From: Streptomyces broussonetiae
GTDB lineage: Bacteria; Actinomycetota; Actinomycetes; Streptomycetales; Streptomycetaceae
Direction: 5' to 3'
Assembly: GCF_009796285.1 (NCBI RefSeq)
Contig: NZ_CP047020.1
Span: 2,852,001 to 2,916,000 of the forward strand
Length of the DNA stretch: 64,000 nt
The notes beneath the pieces were generated by a model, which worked only from the letters and a program-made list of their open reading frames with translations, was not told the DNA's origin and ran no database searches. Positions 1-8,926 of this stretch are shown one piece after another. Position numbers and translations under genes: made by a program. Numbering within the stretch: the stretch's first letter is position 1; each line of letters opens with the position of its first letter.

Positions 1-74
1 TCGAGGCTGACGCGTGCCTGCCGCTCCGCGAGGTCGGCACGGACTCCGTCGATGATCTCGTCGAGCACACTCAC
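1..74 (-). CDS. trpC: Indole-3-glycerol phosphate synthase, N-terminal fragment
   Basis: Only the first 24 codons lie in the window. Read on the minus strand from the GTG at 74, they give an N-terminus with [16 protein letters not shown], the helix alpha-0 region typical of actinobacterial TrpC. The enzyme closes the indole ring of indole-3-glycerol phosphate in cytoplasmic tryptophan synthesis. A purine-rich AGGAAGGGGG stretch lies a few bases upstream of the GTG and supports that start. It follows trpE and three small membrane-protein genes on the same strand, so it belongs to the trp region. The identification rests on a short peptide plus gene context. Confidence 0.85.
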   Translation of the reverse strand, partial: MSVLDEIIDGVRADLAERQARVSL

Positions 75-208
75 GCGAGCGGCCCCCTTCCTGACGGTGG
101 TTCCTTCAGGTTTTGAAAACCCGTGGTCACTGCGATGGTATCCGCAGCAGGCCGATGCCTCCGCATCTGGCGGACACCGGTCCCGCTACCTGGACCTTCA
201 CGATTCGA

Positions 209-652
209 TCAAGGATGCAACCAGCCTCCCGAGGGCAGGTTCCGGACAGCCGTGAAGGCCAGCAGGAGCACGCCGGTCCCCCACAGGTGCACCGGCCCGA
301 GGTTCAGCCGCAGCGGCCGGCCGCGAACCGTGCGGAGCACCCAGACGGTCCACAGCACCGCAAAGCCCAGGAAACCGGCCACGCCCGGCGCGTTGTCGCG
401 CAGGGCGGTGAGCAGGTCGCCGTGGACGAAGGCGTGCGCGCTGCGCAGTCCGCCGCACCCGGGGCAGTACAGGCCGGTGAGCCGGTACAACGGGCAGACG
501 GGGTAGTGGCCGGGCTCGTTCGGATCGACGGCACCGACGTACGCGAAGGCCCCGGCGACGGCCGCGAGCAGCCCGCCGGGGACAGCCAGCCGCCGTACTA
601 GCGGTGCTGCGGGCGCTGTCGCCGGCCGGGCCGCGCGGCTGTCGGCATCCAC
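209..652 (-). CDS. DUF2752 small membrane protein
   Basis: A predicted 147-aa protein with three hydrophobic segments. Between segments 1 and 2 it carries the DUF2752 hallmark CPLYRLTGLYCPGCGGLRSA, with three cysteines that could bind a metal or form a disulfide. The function of the family is not known. It sits between the HGxxPAAW gene and trpC on the same strand, but a strong terminator (772-812) separates it from the upstream gene, so it may have its own promoter. I chose the GTG at 652; the frame stays open to a GTG at 751, whose extra 33 residues are Arg/Pro-rich and look non-coding. No strong ribosome-binding site is visible at either start. Confidence 0.7.
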   Translation of the reverse strand: MDADSRAARPATAPAAPLVRRLAVPGGLLAAVAGAFAYVGAVDPNEPGHYPVCPLYRLTGLYCPGCGGLRSAHAFVHGDLLTALRDNAPGVAGFLGFAVLWTVWVLRTVRGRPLRLNLGPVHLWGTGVLLLAFTAVRNLPSGGWLHP

Positions 653-771
653 GCTGGCATTGTGCCGCGCACCTGTGCGGCGCGCGCGTCGGCGCGGGCG
701 TACGGGCGTCCGCGGCCCGGCGTCCGGCCTCGCCCCGCTGTGCAAGACCACACGTCAGGACGGCGAAAACG

Positions 772-812
772 CGAGGGGCGGCCCGCACCTGTCCGGTGCG
801 GGCCGCCCCTCG
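772..812. terminator. 18-bp perfect hairpin terminator
   Basis: The arms at 772-789 and 795-812 are perfectly complementary over 18 bp with a 5-nt loop (TGTCC). There is no long T run, as is common for actinobacterial terminators. It lies just past the stop of the HGxxPAAW gene (829) on the minus strand and before DUF2752, so it should end the trpE-side transcript. Confidence 0.8.
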
Positions 813-828
813 AAGGCAGTACGGGAGT

Positions 829-1089
829 TCAGCTCTCCGCGGCCACCGGCTCGCCGGTCGCAAGGGGGGCACCGGTCATCTTCAGGGGCTTGGGGTTCGA
901 GCCGAGCCCCATGGCGCGCATGATGCCGCCGACCACCGCGCCGGCGAGGATGATCGCCATGCCGGCCCAGAAGCCGACGGGCTGGGCCATCACCATGAAG
1001 GCGCCGGCGACGCAGAAACCGATGAAGGAAATGATGACGCCGGTCCAGGCGGCCGGGGTGTGACCGTGGCCGTGGCTGCTGCCCGCCAT
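829..1089 (-). CDS. HGxxPAAW family small membrane protein
   Basis: An 86-aa protein with the N-terminal signature HGHTPAAW (residues 7-14), which names the family, followed by two transmembrane segments (about residues 16-35 and 38-60) and a short polar tail. The ATG at 1089 is preceded by GAGGAG at good spacing. The function is unknown; in Streptomyces the gene is regularly found beside trpE/trpC, as here. About 200 nt separate it from the TIGR02234 gene upstream; I see no gene in that gap. A strong hairpin (772-812) follows directly. Confidence 0.85.
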   Translation of the reverse strand: MAGSSHGHGHTPAAWTGVIISFIGFCVAGAFMVMAQPVGFWAGMAIILAGAVVGGIMRAMGLGSNPKPLKMTGAPLATGEPVAAES

Positions 1090-1290
1090 GTCTGTGCTCC
1101 TCGTTGCTGTATACGTGTCCCGGGAGAGCGGCGTACGTGTCGTACGGCTCCGAGCCCGCCCGTCAGTGTCCGAGCCGGACGCTCACCGTCCATTGTCCCG
1201 TACCCGGCCGCGTGGCGGACGCGGGGGTGGCGTCTGGTTCGCCACACCGGTGCGCCTTGACCGGCGCTTGATCGCCGCTTGACCGCGGGC

Positions 1291-1929
1291 TCAGGCCCCA
1301 GTCGGGTCCTCGCCGCGGTCCAGGGCCTTCCAGATCTCCTCGGGCCGCTCGGGGTCGACCGGCCGGGCCTTGCGGCGCGGGCGCTCGGCGCCGCGCTCGT
1401 AGCGGCCGGACATGGCGGGCCACAGGTTTCCGTAGCGCAGGGCGAGCAGGCCGGCCAGCAGGATCAGCGCGCCGCCGACGACCGCGACGTAGGGCCAGCC
1501 GGTGTGGCTGAGCGCGGTGACCGTGGCGGAGGTGTCACCGCTCGCCTGGGCGGCCTTGTCGTCCAGCGCGGAGTTGTCGGAGGCGGAGACCAGGGAGGCG
1601 GCCACGATCCCGGCGCCGGACAGCGCGAGCAGCCCGGCGACGACGAGGCGGCCGGCCCTGCGGACGGCGAAGACGGCGACGAGCGCGGCGAGGCCCACTA
1701 TGGCGAGGGCCGCGGGGACGCCCGTGACGTCGCTGCCCTTGGCGGTGAGCGGGAAGCCGCCGCCGGCCACCGTCGCGGTGCCCTCCGCCCAGCGCTGCCG
1801 GGTCGCGAGCAGCGTCACGGCCGCGCCGAGCGCACCGCACAGGAGGGCCAGGGCGAGGCTGCGCCGACCGGACCGGACGGGCGCGGCGGCTTCGGAACGG
1901 GGGTGAGGAACAGCAGTCACGTACTCCAC
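1291..1929 (-). CDS. TIGR02234 Trp-biosynthesis-associated membrane protein
   Basis: A 212-aa protein with about four transmembrane helices: one near the N-terminus (LALALLCGALGAAVTLLA), two in the middle and one near residue 165, with a basic, proline-rich cytoplasmic tail. This pattern and the position directly after trpE match the TIGR02234 family, named for its place in actinobacterial trp operons; its biochemical role is unknown. I chose the GTG at 1929 (V-E-Y-V-T-A-V). A second GTG at 1920 has a GGAG only 3 nt away, so it is less likely. The gap to trpE is 86 nt and holds a hairpin (1938-1967) that might attenuate read-through. Confidence 0.8.
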   Translation of the reverse strand: MEYVTAVPHPRSEAAAPVRSGRRSLALALLCGALGAAVTLLATRQRWAEGTATVAGGGFPLTAKGSDVTGVPAALAIVGLAALVAVFAVRRAGRLVVAGLLALSGAGIVAASLVSASDNSALDDKAAQASGDTSATVTALSHTGWPYVAVVGGALILLAGLLALRYGNLWPAMSGRYERGAERPRRKARPVDPERPEEIWKALDRGEDPTGA

Positions 1930-1937
1930 TATCGCCT

Positions 1938-1967
1938 GAACCCCGGGCGAAGCGTCACCCGGGGTTC
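1938..1967 (-). terminator. Hairpin after trpE, possible attenuator
   Basis: Ten-base perfect arms GAACCCCGGG (1938-1947) and CCCGGGGTTC (1958-1967) with a 10-nt loop. It lies between the trpE stop (2016) and the next gene on the same strand (1929), so it could reduce rather than fully end transcription into the downstream membrane genes. There is no T run. Confidence 0.5.
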
Positions 1968-2015
1968 GTATGAGTGGCGCCACGCGCGGCAGAAGTCACC
2001 GCGCGCAAGGGACCG

Positions 2016-3509
2016 CTATCCGCCCAGCCGGTTGGCCGTGTGGACCGCGCGCAGGACCGCCGCCGCCTTGTTGCGGCACTCCTGGTCCTCGGCCACCGGG
2101 TCGGAGTCGGCGACGATCCCGGCTCCGGCCTGGACGTAGGCCGTGCCGTCGCGCAGCAGGGCCGTACGGATGGCGATGGCCGTGTCGGAGTCGCCCGCGA
2201 AGTCCAGGTAGCCGACGCAGCCGCCGTACAGGCCGCGGCGGGACGGCTCCAGTTCGTCGATGATCTGCATCGCGCGCGGCTTGGGGGCGCCGGAGAGGGT
2301 GCCCGCCGGGAAACAGGCGGTGAGCACGTCGAAGGCCGTACGGCCCGGGGCGACGCGGCCGGTGACGGTGGAGACGATGTGCATCACGTGCGAGTACCGC
2401 TCGACGGACATGAAGTCGACCACCTCGACGGTGCCGGGCTCGCAGACCCGGCCGAGGTCGTTGCGCCCGAGGTCCACCAGCATCAGGTGCTCGGCACGCT
2501 CCTTGGGGTCGGCCATCAGCTCCTCGGCGAGTACCTGGTCCTCCTGCGGGGTGGCCCCGCGCGGACGGGTGCCGGCGATGGGGTGGACCATGGCCCGGCC
2601 GTCCTCGACCTTCACCAGGGCCTCGGGCGAGGAGCCGACGACGTCGAAGGCCCTGCCTTCCCCGTGCGGGAACCGGAACAGGTACATGTACGGCGACGGG
2701 TTGGTGGCCCGCAGGACGCGGTACACGTCCAGGGCACTGGCCGTGCACGGCGTCTCGAAGCGCTGGGAGGGTACGACCTGGAAGGCCTCGCCCGCGCGGA
2801 TGCGCTCCTTGACGTCCTCGACGGCCTCCTGGAAGTCGGGGCCGCCCCACAGCGCGGTGTACTCGGGCAGTTCCGAGGGCGGCAGCACGGCGGGCGGCTG
2901 GGGCACCGCGCGCGTGAGGTCGGCCTCCATGGCGTCGAGGCGGGCCACGGCGTCGGCGTGAGCCTCGTCCACACCGGTGTCGAGGTCGTTGTGGTTGATC
3001 GCGTTGGCGATCAGCAGGACCGAGCCCTCCCAGTGGTCCATCACGGCGAGGTCGCTGGTCAGGAGCATGGTCAGCTCGGGCAGCCCGAGGTCGTCGCGCT
3101 CGCCGGGGCCGATCTTCTCCAGACGGCGGACGATGTCGTAGCCGAGGTAGCCGACCATGCCGCCGGTGAAGGGCGGCAGGCCCTCCTGGTTCGGGGTGTG
3201 CAGGGTCTGCAGCGTGGCGCGCAGCACCTCGAGCGGGTCGCCGTCGACGGGGACGCCGACGGGCGGGGTGCCCAGCCAGTGCGCCTCGCCGTCGCGCGTG
3301 GTGAGCGTGGCGGCGCTGCGCACGCCCACGAAGGAGTACCGGGACCAGGAGCGGCCGTTCTCCGCGGACTCCAGGAGGAAGGTGCCGGGGCGCTCGGCGG
3401 CGAGTTTGCGGTAGAGCGCGACCGGGGTGTCGCCGTCGGCGAGGAGCTTGCGCGTGACCGGGATGACACGTCGGTCGGCGGCGAGCTTGCGGAAGGTCTC
3501 GAGGTCCAT
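2016..3509 (-). CDS. trpE: Anthranilate synthase component I
   Basis: A 497-aa chorismate-binding enzyme that makes anthranilate from chorismate, using ammonia from a TrpG glutaminase not seen here. The N-terminal half carries the tryptophan feedback motif LLES-X10-S (residues 45-59), so allosteric inhibition by tryptophan is expected. The C-terminal half has the chorismate-binding signatures [18 protein letters not shown] and [12 protein letters not shown]. The ATG at 3509 begins [10 protein letters not shown]. It starts 11 nt after the hisI stop, so the two are probably cotranscribed and linked to histidine supply. No leader-peptide attenuator can fit in that gap. Confidence 0.97.
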   Translation of the reverse strand: MDLETFRKLAADRRVIPVTRKLLADGDTPVALYRKLAAERPGTFLLESAENGRSWSRYSFVGVRSAATLTTRDGEAHWLGTPPVGVPVDGDPLEVLRATLQTLHTPNQEGLPPFTGGMVGYLGYDIVRRLEKIGPGERDDLGLPELTMLLTSDLAVMDHWEGSVLLIANAINHNDLDTGVDEAHADAVARLDAMEADLTRAVPQPPAVLPPSELPEYTALWGGPDFQEAVEDVKERIRAGEAFQVVPSQRFETPCTASALDVYRVLRATNPSPYMYLFRFPHGEGRAFDVVGSSPEALVKVEDGRAMVHPIAGTRPRGATPQEDQVLAEELMADPKERAEHLMLVDLGRNDLGRVCEPGTVEVVDFMSVERYSHVMHIVSTVTGRVAPGRTAFDVLTACFPAGTLSGAPKPRAMQIIDELEPSRRGLYGGCVGYLDFAGDSDTAIAIRTALLRDGTAYVQAGAGIVADSDPVAEDQECRNKAAAVLRAVHTANRLGG

Positions 3510-3520
3510 GGCCGCCGACC

Positions 3521-3922
3521 TTACTGACCCGCGCCGGGGGTGCCGGAACCGGCGTCCTCGAGGAGCACGTCCTCGTCGAAGCAGGTCCGCGCGCCGGTGT
3601 GGCAGGCGGCGCCGACCTGGTCGACCCTGACCAGCAGGGTGTCGGCGTCGCAGTCGAGCGCGACCGACTTCACCCACTGGAAGTGGCCCGAGGTGTCGCC
3701 CTTGACCCAGTACTCCTGGCGGCTGCGCGACCAGTACGTGCAACGGCCGGTGGTCAGCGTGCGATGCAGTGCCTCGTCGTCCATCCAGCCGAGCATGAGC
3801 ACCTCTCCGGTGTCGTACTGCTGGGCGATGGCGGGGACGAGTCCGTCGGGGCTGCGCTTGAGGCGCGCGGCGATCTCCGGGGCGAGGCTGCTGGGCCGGG
3901 GCGTTCCGGTCGTGCTGGTCAT
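3521..3922 (-). CDS. hisI: Phosphoribosyl-AMP cyclohydrolase
   Basis: A 133-aa monofunctional HisI that opens the purine ring of PR-AMP in histidine synthesis. Visible signatures are the metal-binding DCDAD segment and the cysteines of [12 protein letters not shown] near the C-terminus; WMDDEAL and CTYWSRSRQ are also family-typical. There is no HisE domain. I chose the ATG at 3922 (MTSTTG); an in-frame ATG at 3931 is possible, and neither has a strong ribosome-binding site. It lies apart from the main his operon and directly ahead of trpE. The divergent gene starts at 4062, so the promoter lies in between. Confidence 0.95.
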   Translation of the reverse strand: MTSTTGTPRPSSLAPEIAARLKRSPDGLVPAIAQQYDTGEVLMLGWMDDEALHRTLTTGRCTYWSRSRQEYWVKGDTSGHFQWVKSVALDCDADTLLVRVDQVGAACHTGARTCFDEDVLLEDAGSGTPGAGQ

Positions 3923-4061
3923 GAGTGCCATTGTGCCGCGCGGCACCGACAGCGCGGGGGCGCGTCCGCCCGGTGAACACTTCGGCGCGCGGCGCCTGGT
4001 CGAGGGGCGGTGGCCGGGCGACGGGTGGGCGGACTTTCTGACTGGCCGTAGGCTGATTTCC

Positions 4062-4697
4062 ATGTCGACCTTCGCCAAGCGTGAACGGCTGCTGCTCGCG
4101 GACCTGCTGGAAACCGTCGGCCCGGACGCCGAGACCCTCTGCGAGGGCTGGCGGACCCGGGACCTGGCCGCGCATGTGATCGTGCGCGAGCGCCGACCGG
4201 ACGCGGCCGGGGGCACGCTGATCAAGCCGCTCGCGCCGCGCCTGGAGAAGGTGATGGCCGAGTACGCGGCGAAGCCGTACGAGGAGCTGATCCAGCTGAT
4301 CCGCACCGGCCCGCCGCGCTTCTCGCCCTTCCAGCTCAAGCAGGTCGACGAGGCGGCCAACGTCGTCGAGTTCTACGTGCACACCGAGGACGTCCGCCGT
4401 GCCCAGCCGGACTGGAGCCGGCGCGAGCTGGACCCGGTCTTCCAGGACGCCCTGTGGTCCCGGCTGGAGCGCACCGCGCGGCTGATGGGCCGGGGTGTGC
4501 CGACAGGGCTGGTGCTACGCCGCCCGGACGGGCAGACGGCGGTGGCGCACCGGGGCACACCGGTGGTGACGGTGACCGGCGAGCCCTCGGAGCTGCTGAT
4601 GTTCGCGTTCGGCCGGCAGAACGCGGCCCGGGTGGACCTGGAGGGTGACGCGGACGCCATCGCGAAGGTGCACGAGTCCAAACAGCTGGGACTGTGA
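4062..4697 (+). CDS. TIGR03085 family (DinB/maleylpyruvate isomerase-like) protein
   Basis: A 211-aa cytoplasmic protein. The N-terminal [20 protein letters not shown] and [21 protein letters not shown] segments match the helical-bundle TIGR03085 family, which is related to mycothiol-dependent maleylpyruvate isomerases. H152-type metal ligands of the DinB fold can be proposed at AAHV and [14 protein letters not shown]. The substrate is unknown. It is transcribed away from hisI and is followed 19 nt later by a VOC-fold gene, with which it may form an operon. The ATG at 4062 was chosen because it begins the conserved domain directly. Confidence 0.8.
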   Translation: MSTFAKRERLLLADLLETVGPDAETLCEGWRTRDLAAHVIVRERRPDAAGGTLIKPLAPRLEKVMAEYAAKPYEELIQLIRTGPPRFSPFQLKQVDEAANVVEFYVHTEDVRRAQPDWSRRELDPVFQDALWSRLERTARLMGRGVPTGLVLRRPDGQTAVAHRGTPVVTVTGEPSELLMFAFGRQNAARVDLEGDADAIAKVHESKQLGL

Positions 4698-4716
4698 TCC
4701 CGCAGGGAGCCGCCCC

Positions 4717-5115
4717 GTGATCAAGGTCGCGATGACCGGTGTGTACGTGGACGACGTGGCCCGGGCGCACGCCTTCTACACGGACGTCCTCGGCTTCGAG
4801 ACGCGGCTCCACATGGACCTGGGCGACGACATCCTGTTCGTCACGGTCGGCGCGCCCGCCGGGGCCCAGCCGGAGCTGCAGCTGCTGCTGGAGCCCGGGC
4901 AGGGCCCGATCGCGGAGTCGTACCGCAGCGCGCTGTACGAGGCGGGCATCCCGTGCATCGTCTTCTCCGTGGACGACCTGCGGGCGGAGTACGCGCGCCT
5001 GCGCGGCGTGGGCGTCCGGTTCACGCATCCGCCGCAGCGGCAGGGGCCGGTCCTCGCGGCGGTGTTCGACGACACCTGCGGCAACCTGGTGCAGCTGGTC
5101 CAGCCGAAGGAGTGA
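4717..5115 (+). CDS. VOC superfamily (glyoxalase-like) protein
   Basis: A 132-aa vicinal-oxygen-chelate protein with two beta-alpha-beta-beta-beta units: DDVARAHAFYTDVLGFETR in the first, and DDLRAEYARLRGVGVRF with a C-terminal DTCGNLVQLVQ in the second. The substrate is not evident. The GTG at 4717 has GGGAG 7 nt upstream, which decides the start. It follows the TIGR03085 gene by 19 nt. Its stop is only 3 nt from the stop of the convergent MFS gene, so no separate terminator fits between them. Confidence 0.88.
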   Translation: MIKVAMTGVYVDDVARAHAFYTDVLGFETRLHMDLGDDILFVTVGAPAGAQPELQLLLEPGQGPIAESYRSALYEAGIPCIVFSVDDLRAEYARLRGVGVRFTHPPQRQGPVLAAVFDDTCGNLVQLVQPKE

Positions 5116-5118
5116 TGC

Positions 5119-6357
5119 TCAGCGGGGCAGTTCGGCGGTGCGCAGGGCCGGTACGACCAGGGCGACGACCCCGCCGAGTGCACAGACGGCGGCGCTGACC
5201 ACGTAGACGGGACGAAGTCCCCAGGCCCCGATCGCGGCGGCCAGGAACGGCATGCTGAGCGGGGTCAGGCCGAGGCTGACCAGGCTGGAGACGGCGGTGA
5301 CCCGCCCCAGGTAGGCGGGCTCGGTCTGGGTCTGCAGCAGCGCTGCGCACATCGCTCCGCTGAGCCCGGTGAGCAGGCCGACCGCCAGGGCCGTGCCGAC
5401 GGCCGCCGCGAGGGTGGGGGCGTAGGCGAGAGCCCCGACGGCCACGGCACCCACGGTGCACGCGCACCCGGTGACGAGTCCGGCGCGCGGCAGCCGCCCG
5501 CGCACGGCCAGCAGCAGTGCGGCCGATCCCGCGCCGACGCCGAACCCGGCGAGCACCCAGCCCATGCCGGAGGCGCCCCAGCCGCGCCGGTCGGCGAGCA
5601 GGGTCAGGCCGACGTTCAGCGGGCCGACGAAGCCCAGGTCGCCGAGGGCGATGGCCAGCATCAGCGGGGCGAGGACGCGGTGCCGGCGGATGTAGCGCAA
5701 CCCGGACCCGAGATCGCGCCAGGCGGTGGAGTTCCCGGCGCCGTCCGGTGCCGGCAGGTCCCGCACCCGTACGAAGACCAGCAGCGGTACCGATACGGCG
5801 ATGAGCAGACCGGCGAGGGCGAAAGCGGCCGGGGCTCCGCCCACCGCCACCCCGAGCCCGCCGAGCGGGGCACCGACCACGCTGGAGAAGCGGATGGCGA
5901 GGCCGCGCATGCCCTGGACGCGGGCGAGCTGGCTTGTCTCGGTGAGGCGGGCCGGAAGGGCGCCGACGGCGGGCACGAAGACGGCGTCGACCGTGCCGAA
6001 GACCAGTGCCAGCAGGGCGAGCGGCCACAGCCCGGGGCTGGTGAGGAACAGCAGGGCGGCCACGGCGAGGACGGCCGCGCAGCGCACGGCGTCGCTGGCG
6101 ATGACGACCCGGCGCGGCCCGAACCGGTCGGCGATCACTCCCCCGCCGAGCATGAGCACGGCCCGGGGCAGTGCGCTCGCCGACATCACGAGCCCGGCCT
6201 GCGCGGGCGTTCCGGCCTGGACGGCGGCCCAGGACAGGGCGAGGTAGTAGACGCTGTCCCCGAGCATCGAGGAGGTGTAGGCGGCGAGCCAGCGCAGGAC
6301 GTCGGGGTTGCGATGGGCGGCCTGCACGGTGGCCGGCGGTATGAGCGTGGCAGTCAC
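5119..6357 (-). CDS. MFS transporter, probable drug or metabolite efflux
   Basis: A 412-aa integral membrane protein with about 12 hydrophobic helices. It shows the major facilitator pattern, including ADRFGPRRVV between helices 2 and 3 (loop motif A-like). It resembles the MFS_3/EntS-type exporters. The gene begins 15 nt after the stop of an ArsR-like regulator on the same strand, so the pair is likely an autoregulated efflux operon. The substrate cannot be told from the sequence. Confidence 0.88.
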   Translation of the reverse strand: MTATLIPPATVQAAHRNPDVLRWLAAYTSSMLGDSVYYLALSWAAVQAGTPAQAGLVMSASALPRAVLMLGGGVIADRFGPRRVVIASDAVRCAAVLAVAALLFLTSPGLWPLALLALVFGTVDAVFVPAVGALPARLTETSQLARVQGMRGLAIRFSSVVGAPLGGLGVAVGGAPAAFALAGLLIAVSVPLLVFVRVRDLPAPDGAGNSTAWRDLGSGLRYIRRHRVLAPLMLAIALGDLGFVGPLNVGLTLLADRRGWGASGMGWVLAGFGVGAGSAALLLAVRGRLPRAGLVTGCACTVGAVAVGALAYAPTLAAAVGTALAVGLLTGLSGAMCAALLQTQTEPAYLGRVTAVSSLVSLGLTPLSMPFLAAAIGAWGLRPVYVVSAAVCALGGVVALVVPALRTAELPR

Positions 6358-6372
6358 GGCGGGAGGGTCCTC

Positions 6373-6960
6373 TCAGACGCGGAACGGGAAGCCGTACACG
6401 TGCAGCGCGACGTGCTCGCGCCCCTCGGTGTCGCCGGCGGCCTCACGGGCGCGCCCCTGCTCGTCGTAGCGTGTGAGCAGGTCGTGCAGGTCCTTCTTCA
6501 GCTCCGCCAGCTCCTCGGCGGTCAGCCTGAGCAGCGTCTCGGAGTCGTGGGCGGCCTCGCTCCACCCAGGGCCCCAGTGGGCCCGCTCGTCGAGGTACCG
6601 CAGGTACATCTCGGTGCGCTGTTCCAGGAACATCCGTGAGGCCGCGAGATGCGCCGCCACCTTCTCCGGTGCGTCCTGGAAGTCCTCGTCGCGGATGGAG
6701 ACGCCCTCGGAGGACGGCTGCCACCAGCGCTCGCGGCCGTCCGCGCTGCGCGGTTCGGCCTCCTCGACCAGACCGTGCTCGGCGAGCTTGCGCAGGTGGT
6801 AACTGACCAGTGAGACGGCCTCGTCGACCTGTTCGGCCAGGTGCGAGGCGGTGGCCGCCTCGGCGACGAACAGCAGACGGTAGAGCTTCATCCGCAGGGG
6901 ATGCGCGAGCGCCTTCAGGGTGCCCACGTCCGTGATGCGGCGTTTCTCGTCACGAGCCAT
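6373..6960 (-). CDS. ArsR-type winged-helix transcriptional regulator
   Basis: A 195-aa protein whose first 80 residues form a winged helix: LKALAHPLRMKLYRLL, then the recognition helix EAVSLVSYHLRKLAEHGLV and the wing EEAEPRSADGRERWW. This is the ArsR/HTH_20 type without the classical metal-binding cysteines. The C-terminal half (about 100 aa) is helical and acidic and could bind a ligand. It heads an operon with the MFS gene. A 15-bp imperfect inverted repeat (6977-7020) begins 16 nt upstream of its ATG and is the best candidate operator, so autorepression is inferred. Confidence 0.88.
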   Translation of the reverse strand: MARDEKRRITDVGTLKALAHPLRMKLYRLLFVAEAATASHLAEQVDEAVSLVSYHLRKLAEHGLVEEAEPRSADGRERWWQPSSEGVSIRDEDFQDAPEKVAAHLAASRMFLEQRTEMYLRYLDERAHWGPGWSEAAHDSETLLRLTAEELAELKKDLHDLLTRYDEQGRAREAAGDTEGREHVALHVYGFPFRV

Positions 6961-6976
6961 GCCCGGAGCCTAGATA

Positions 6977-7020
6977 CGAAAGAAAAGTTGCACAACAGAT
7001 TTTGCGCAACTTCCCTTTCG
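6977..7020. promoter_or_regulatory. Inverted-repeat operator upstream of the ArsR-type gene
   Basis: CGAAAGAAAAGTTGC (6977-6991) faces GCAACTTCCCTTTCG (7006-7020), matching at 13 of 15 positions across a 14-nt spacer. It is AT-rich compared with its surroundings and lies directly before the regulator's ATG (6960), in the gap after hisF. It also contains GTTGC/GCAAC core half-sites close to the centre. Confidence 0.65.
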
Positions 7021-7043
7021 TGTCCGGGAAGCCCGGCGCGGCG

Positions 7044-7799
7044 TCAGCGCACCGGGTGCCCCGCCTCCCGCAGCGTCTGCTTCACCTCGCCGATCCGCAG
7101 ATCGCCGAAGTGGAACACCGACGCGGCCAGGACCGCGTCCGCGCCCGCCGTGACGGCCGGCGGGAAGTGGGCCAGCTTGCCGGCGCCGCCCGAGGCGATC
7201 ACCGGGACGGTGACGTGCTTGCGGACGGCGGCGATCATCTCCAGGTCGTAGCCGTCCTTGGTGCCGTCGGCGTCCATGGAGTTGAGCAGGATCTCGCCCG
7301 CGCCCAGCTCCGCCGCCCGGTGCGCCCACTCCACCGCGTCGATGCCCGTGCCACGGCGGCCGCCGTGGGTGGTCACCTCGAACGACCCCGACTCGCTGCG
7401 GCGGGCGTCCACCGACAGGACCAGCACCTGCCTGCCGAAGCGCTCCGCGATCTCCCGGATCAGCTCCGGGCGGGCGATCGCCGCGGTGTTCACGCCCACC
7501 TTGTCGGCGCCCGCCCGCAGCAGCCTGTCCACGTCCTCGGCCGTACGGACTCCGCCGCCCACGGTCAGCGGGATGAACACCTGCTCGGCGGTGCGGCGCA
7601 CCACGTCGTACGTGGTCTCCCGGTTGCCGGAGGACGCGGTGATGTCCAGGAACGTCAGCTCGTCGGCGCCCTCGGCGTCGTACACCTTGGCCATCTCGAC
7701 GGGGTCGCCCGCGTCGCGCAGGTTCTGGAAGTTCACGCCCTTGACGACCCGGCCGTTGTCCACGTCCAGGCAGGGGATGACTCGGACCGCCAGGGTCAT
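7044..7799 (-). CDS. hisF: Imidazole glycerol phosphate synthase, cyclase subunit
   Basis: A 251-aa (beta/alpha)8 barrel that, with ammonia from HisH, converts PRFAR to imidazole glycerol phosphate and AICAR. The catalytic aspartates are visible at D12 (CLDVDNG) and D131 (LSVDARR). Phosphate-binding signatures include LTVGGGVRT and IASGGAGKL. It is the last gene of the his operon, 6 nt after the ridA-like stop. A regulator gene follows after about 80 nt that carry the candidate ArsR operator. Confidence 0.97.
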   Translation of the reverse strand: MTLAVRVIPCLDVDNGRVVKGVNFQNLRDAGDPVEMAKVYDAEGADELTFLDITASSGNRETTYDVVRRTAEQVFIPLTVGGGVRTAEDVDRLLRAGADKVGVNTAAIARPELIREIAERFGRQVLVLSVDARRSESGSFEVTTHGGRRGTGIDAVEWAHRAAELGAGEILLNSMDADGTKDGYDLEMIAAVRKHVTVPVIASGGAGKLAHFPPAVTAGADAVLAASVFHFGDLRIGEVKQTLREAGHPVR

Positions 7800-7805
7800 G
7801 ACTGC

Positions 7806-8201
7806 TCAGGCTCCTCTGAATGCTTCGAGTTCTACTTCGACCAGGATGCGCGGGTCGACGAAGCCCTCGACCACGAGAAGGGTCGTCGCCGGGCGCACGG
7901 AGTCGAACAGCTCCTTGTGGGCCCGGCCCGCCTCGTCGACGTCGCGCACATGGCTCAGGTACATACGGGTACGGATCACGGACTCGATGCCGAGCCCGAA
8001 CTCCTTGAGCGCTTCGAGGGCGTTGCCGAAGGCGACCTTGGTCTGCTCGTACGGGTCGCCCTCGCCGTACAGCACCGTGCCCTTGAAGGACGTGGTACCG
8101 CCGACGGACACCCGGTCCCCCGCCGCGACGGCGCGCGCGAAGCCGAAACTCTCTTCCCAGGGACTCCCGCTCTGCACCCGCCGCACGGCATCGGACGTCA
8201 T
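7806..8201 (-). CDS. RidA family protein (enamine/imine deaminase-like)
   Basis: A 131-aa YjgF/RidA fold protein. The family hydrolyses reactive enamines and imines released by PLP enzymes, or acts as a related small-ligand trimer. The conserved arginine environment [12 protein letters not shown] and the C-terminal LVEVELEAF are present. Its ATG at 8201 overlaps the priA stop as ATGA, so it is translationally coupled within the his operon, between priA and hisF. A housekeeping role for a reactive pathway intermediate is an inference from that position. Confidence 0.9.
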   Translation of the reverse strand: MTSDAVRRVQSGSPWEESFGFARAVAAGDRVSVGGTTSFKGTVLYGEGDPYEQTKVAFGNALEALKEFGLGIESVIRTRMYLSHVRDVDEAGRAHKELFDSVRPATTLLVVEGFVDPRILVEVELEAFRGA

Positions 8202-8923
8202 GACGACACAGCCTCCAAGGCCTCTTCCAGGGTGAACGCCTTCGCGTACAGGGCCTTCCCGACGATGGAGCCCTCGACACCGAGGGGTACCAGCTCGGCG
8301 ATGGCCCGCAGGTCGTCCAGGGACGACACGCCGCCGGAGGCCACGACCGGACGGTCCGTCGCCGCGCACACGTTCTTCAGCAGCTCCAGGTTCGGGCCCT
8401 GCAGCGTGCCGTCCTTGGCGATGTCGGTGACGACGTAGCGGGCGCAGCCCTCCTTGTCGAGGCGCTCCAGCGTCTCGTAGAGGTCGCCGCCGTCGCGGGT
8501 CCAGCCGCGGCCACGCAGGGTCGTGCCGCGCACGTCCAGACCCACGGCGATCTTGTCGCCGTGCTCGGCGATGACCCTGGCGACCCACTCCGGGGTCTCC
8601 AGGGCTGCCGTGCCGAGGTTCACCCGGGTGCAGCCGGTGGCCAGGGCGGCGGCCAGCGAGGCGTCGTCGCGGATACCGCCGGACAGCTCCACCTTGATGT
8701 CCATCGCCCCGGCGACCTCGGCGATCAGCTCGCGGTTGTCACCGGTGCCGAACGCGGCGTCCAGGTCGACCAGGTGCAGCCACTCGGCGCCGGAGCGCTG
8801 CCAGGCGAGGGCGGCCTCGAGCGGGGAGCCGTACGAGGTCTCCGAGCCGGACTCGCCGTGCACGAGGCGGACGGCCTGACCGTCGCGGACGTCGACGGCG
8901 GGGAGGAGTTCGAGCTTGGCCAT
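8198..8923 (-). CDS. priA: PriA: bifunctional HisA/TrpF isomerase
   Basis: A 241-aa (beta/alpha)8 barrel. In Streptomyces and mycobacteria, PriA isomerises both ProFAR (histidine pathway) and phosphoribosylanthranilate (tryptophan pathway), because a separate trpF is missing. D11 (AVDVRDG) and D130 (VGLDVRG) fit the two catalytic acids, R19 is present, and R139 and W141 (LRGRGW) fit the residues that let the active site switch between substrates. It lies 3 nt after hisH and overlaps the ridA-like gene by 4 nt. No trpF is seen in the window, which agrees with dual use. Confidence 0.96.
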   Translation of the reverse strand: MAKLELLPAVDVRDGQAVRLVHGESGSETSYGSPLEAALAWQRSGAEWLHLVDLDAAFGTGDNRELIAEVAGAMDIKVELSGGIRDDASLAAALATGCTRVNLGTAALETPEWVARVIAEHGDKIAVGLDVRGTTLRGRGWTRDGGDLYETLERLDKEGCARYVVTDIAKDGTLQGPNLELLKNVCAATDRPVVASGGVSSLDDLRAIAELVPLGVEGSIVGKALYAKAFTLEEALEAVSS

Positions 8924-8926
8924 GGT

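Noticed and set aside
3510..3520. Leader-peptide attenuator for trpE
   Set aside because: Only 11 nt separate hisI and trpE, with no room for a Trp-codon leader peptide and alternative stems.
1974..3527. 517-aa plus-strand frame opposite trpE
   Set aside because: It lies fully antisense to trpE, whose motifs are intact.
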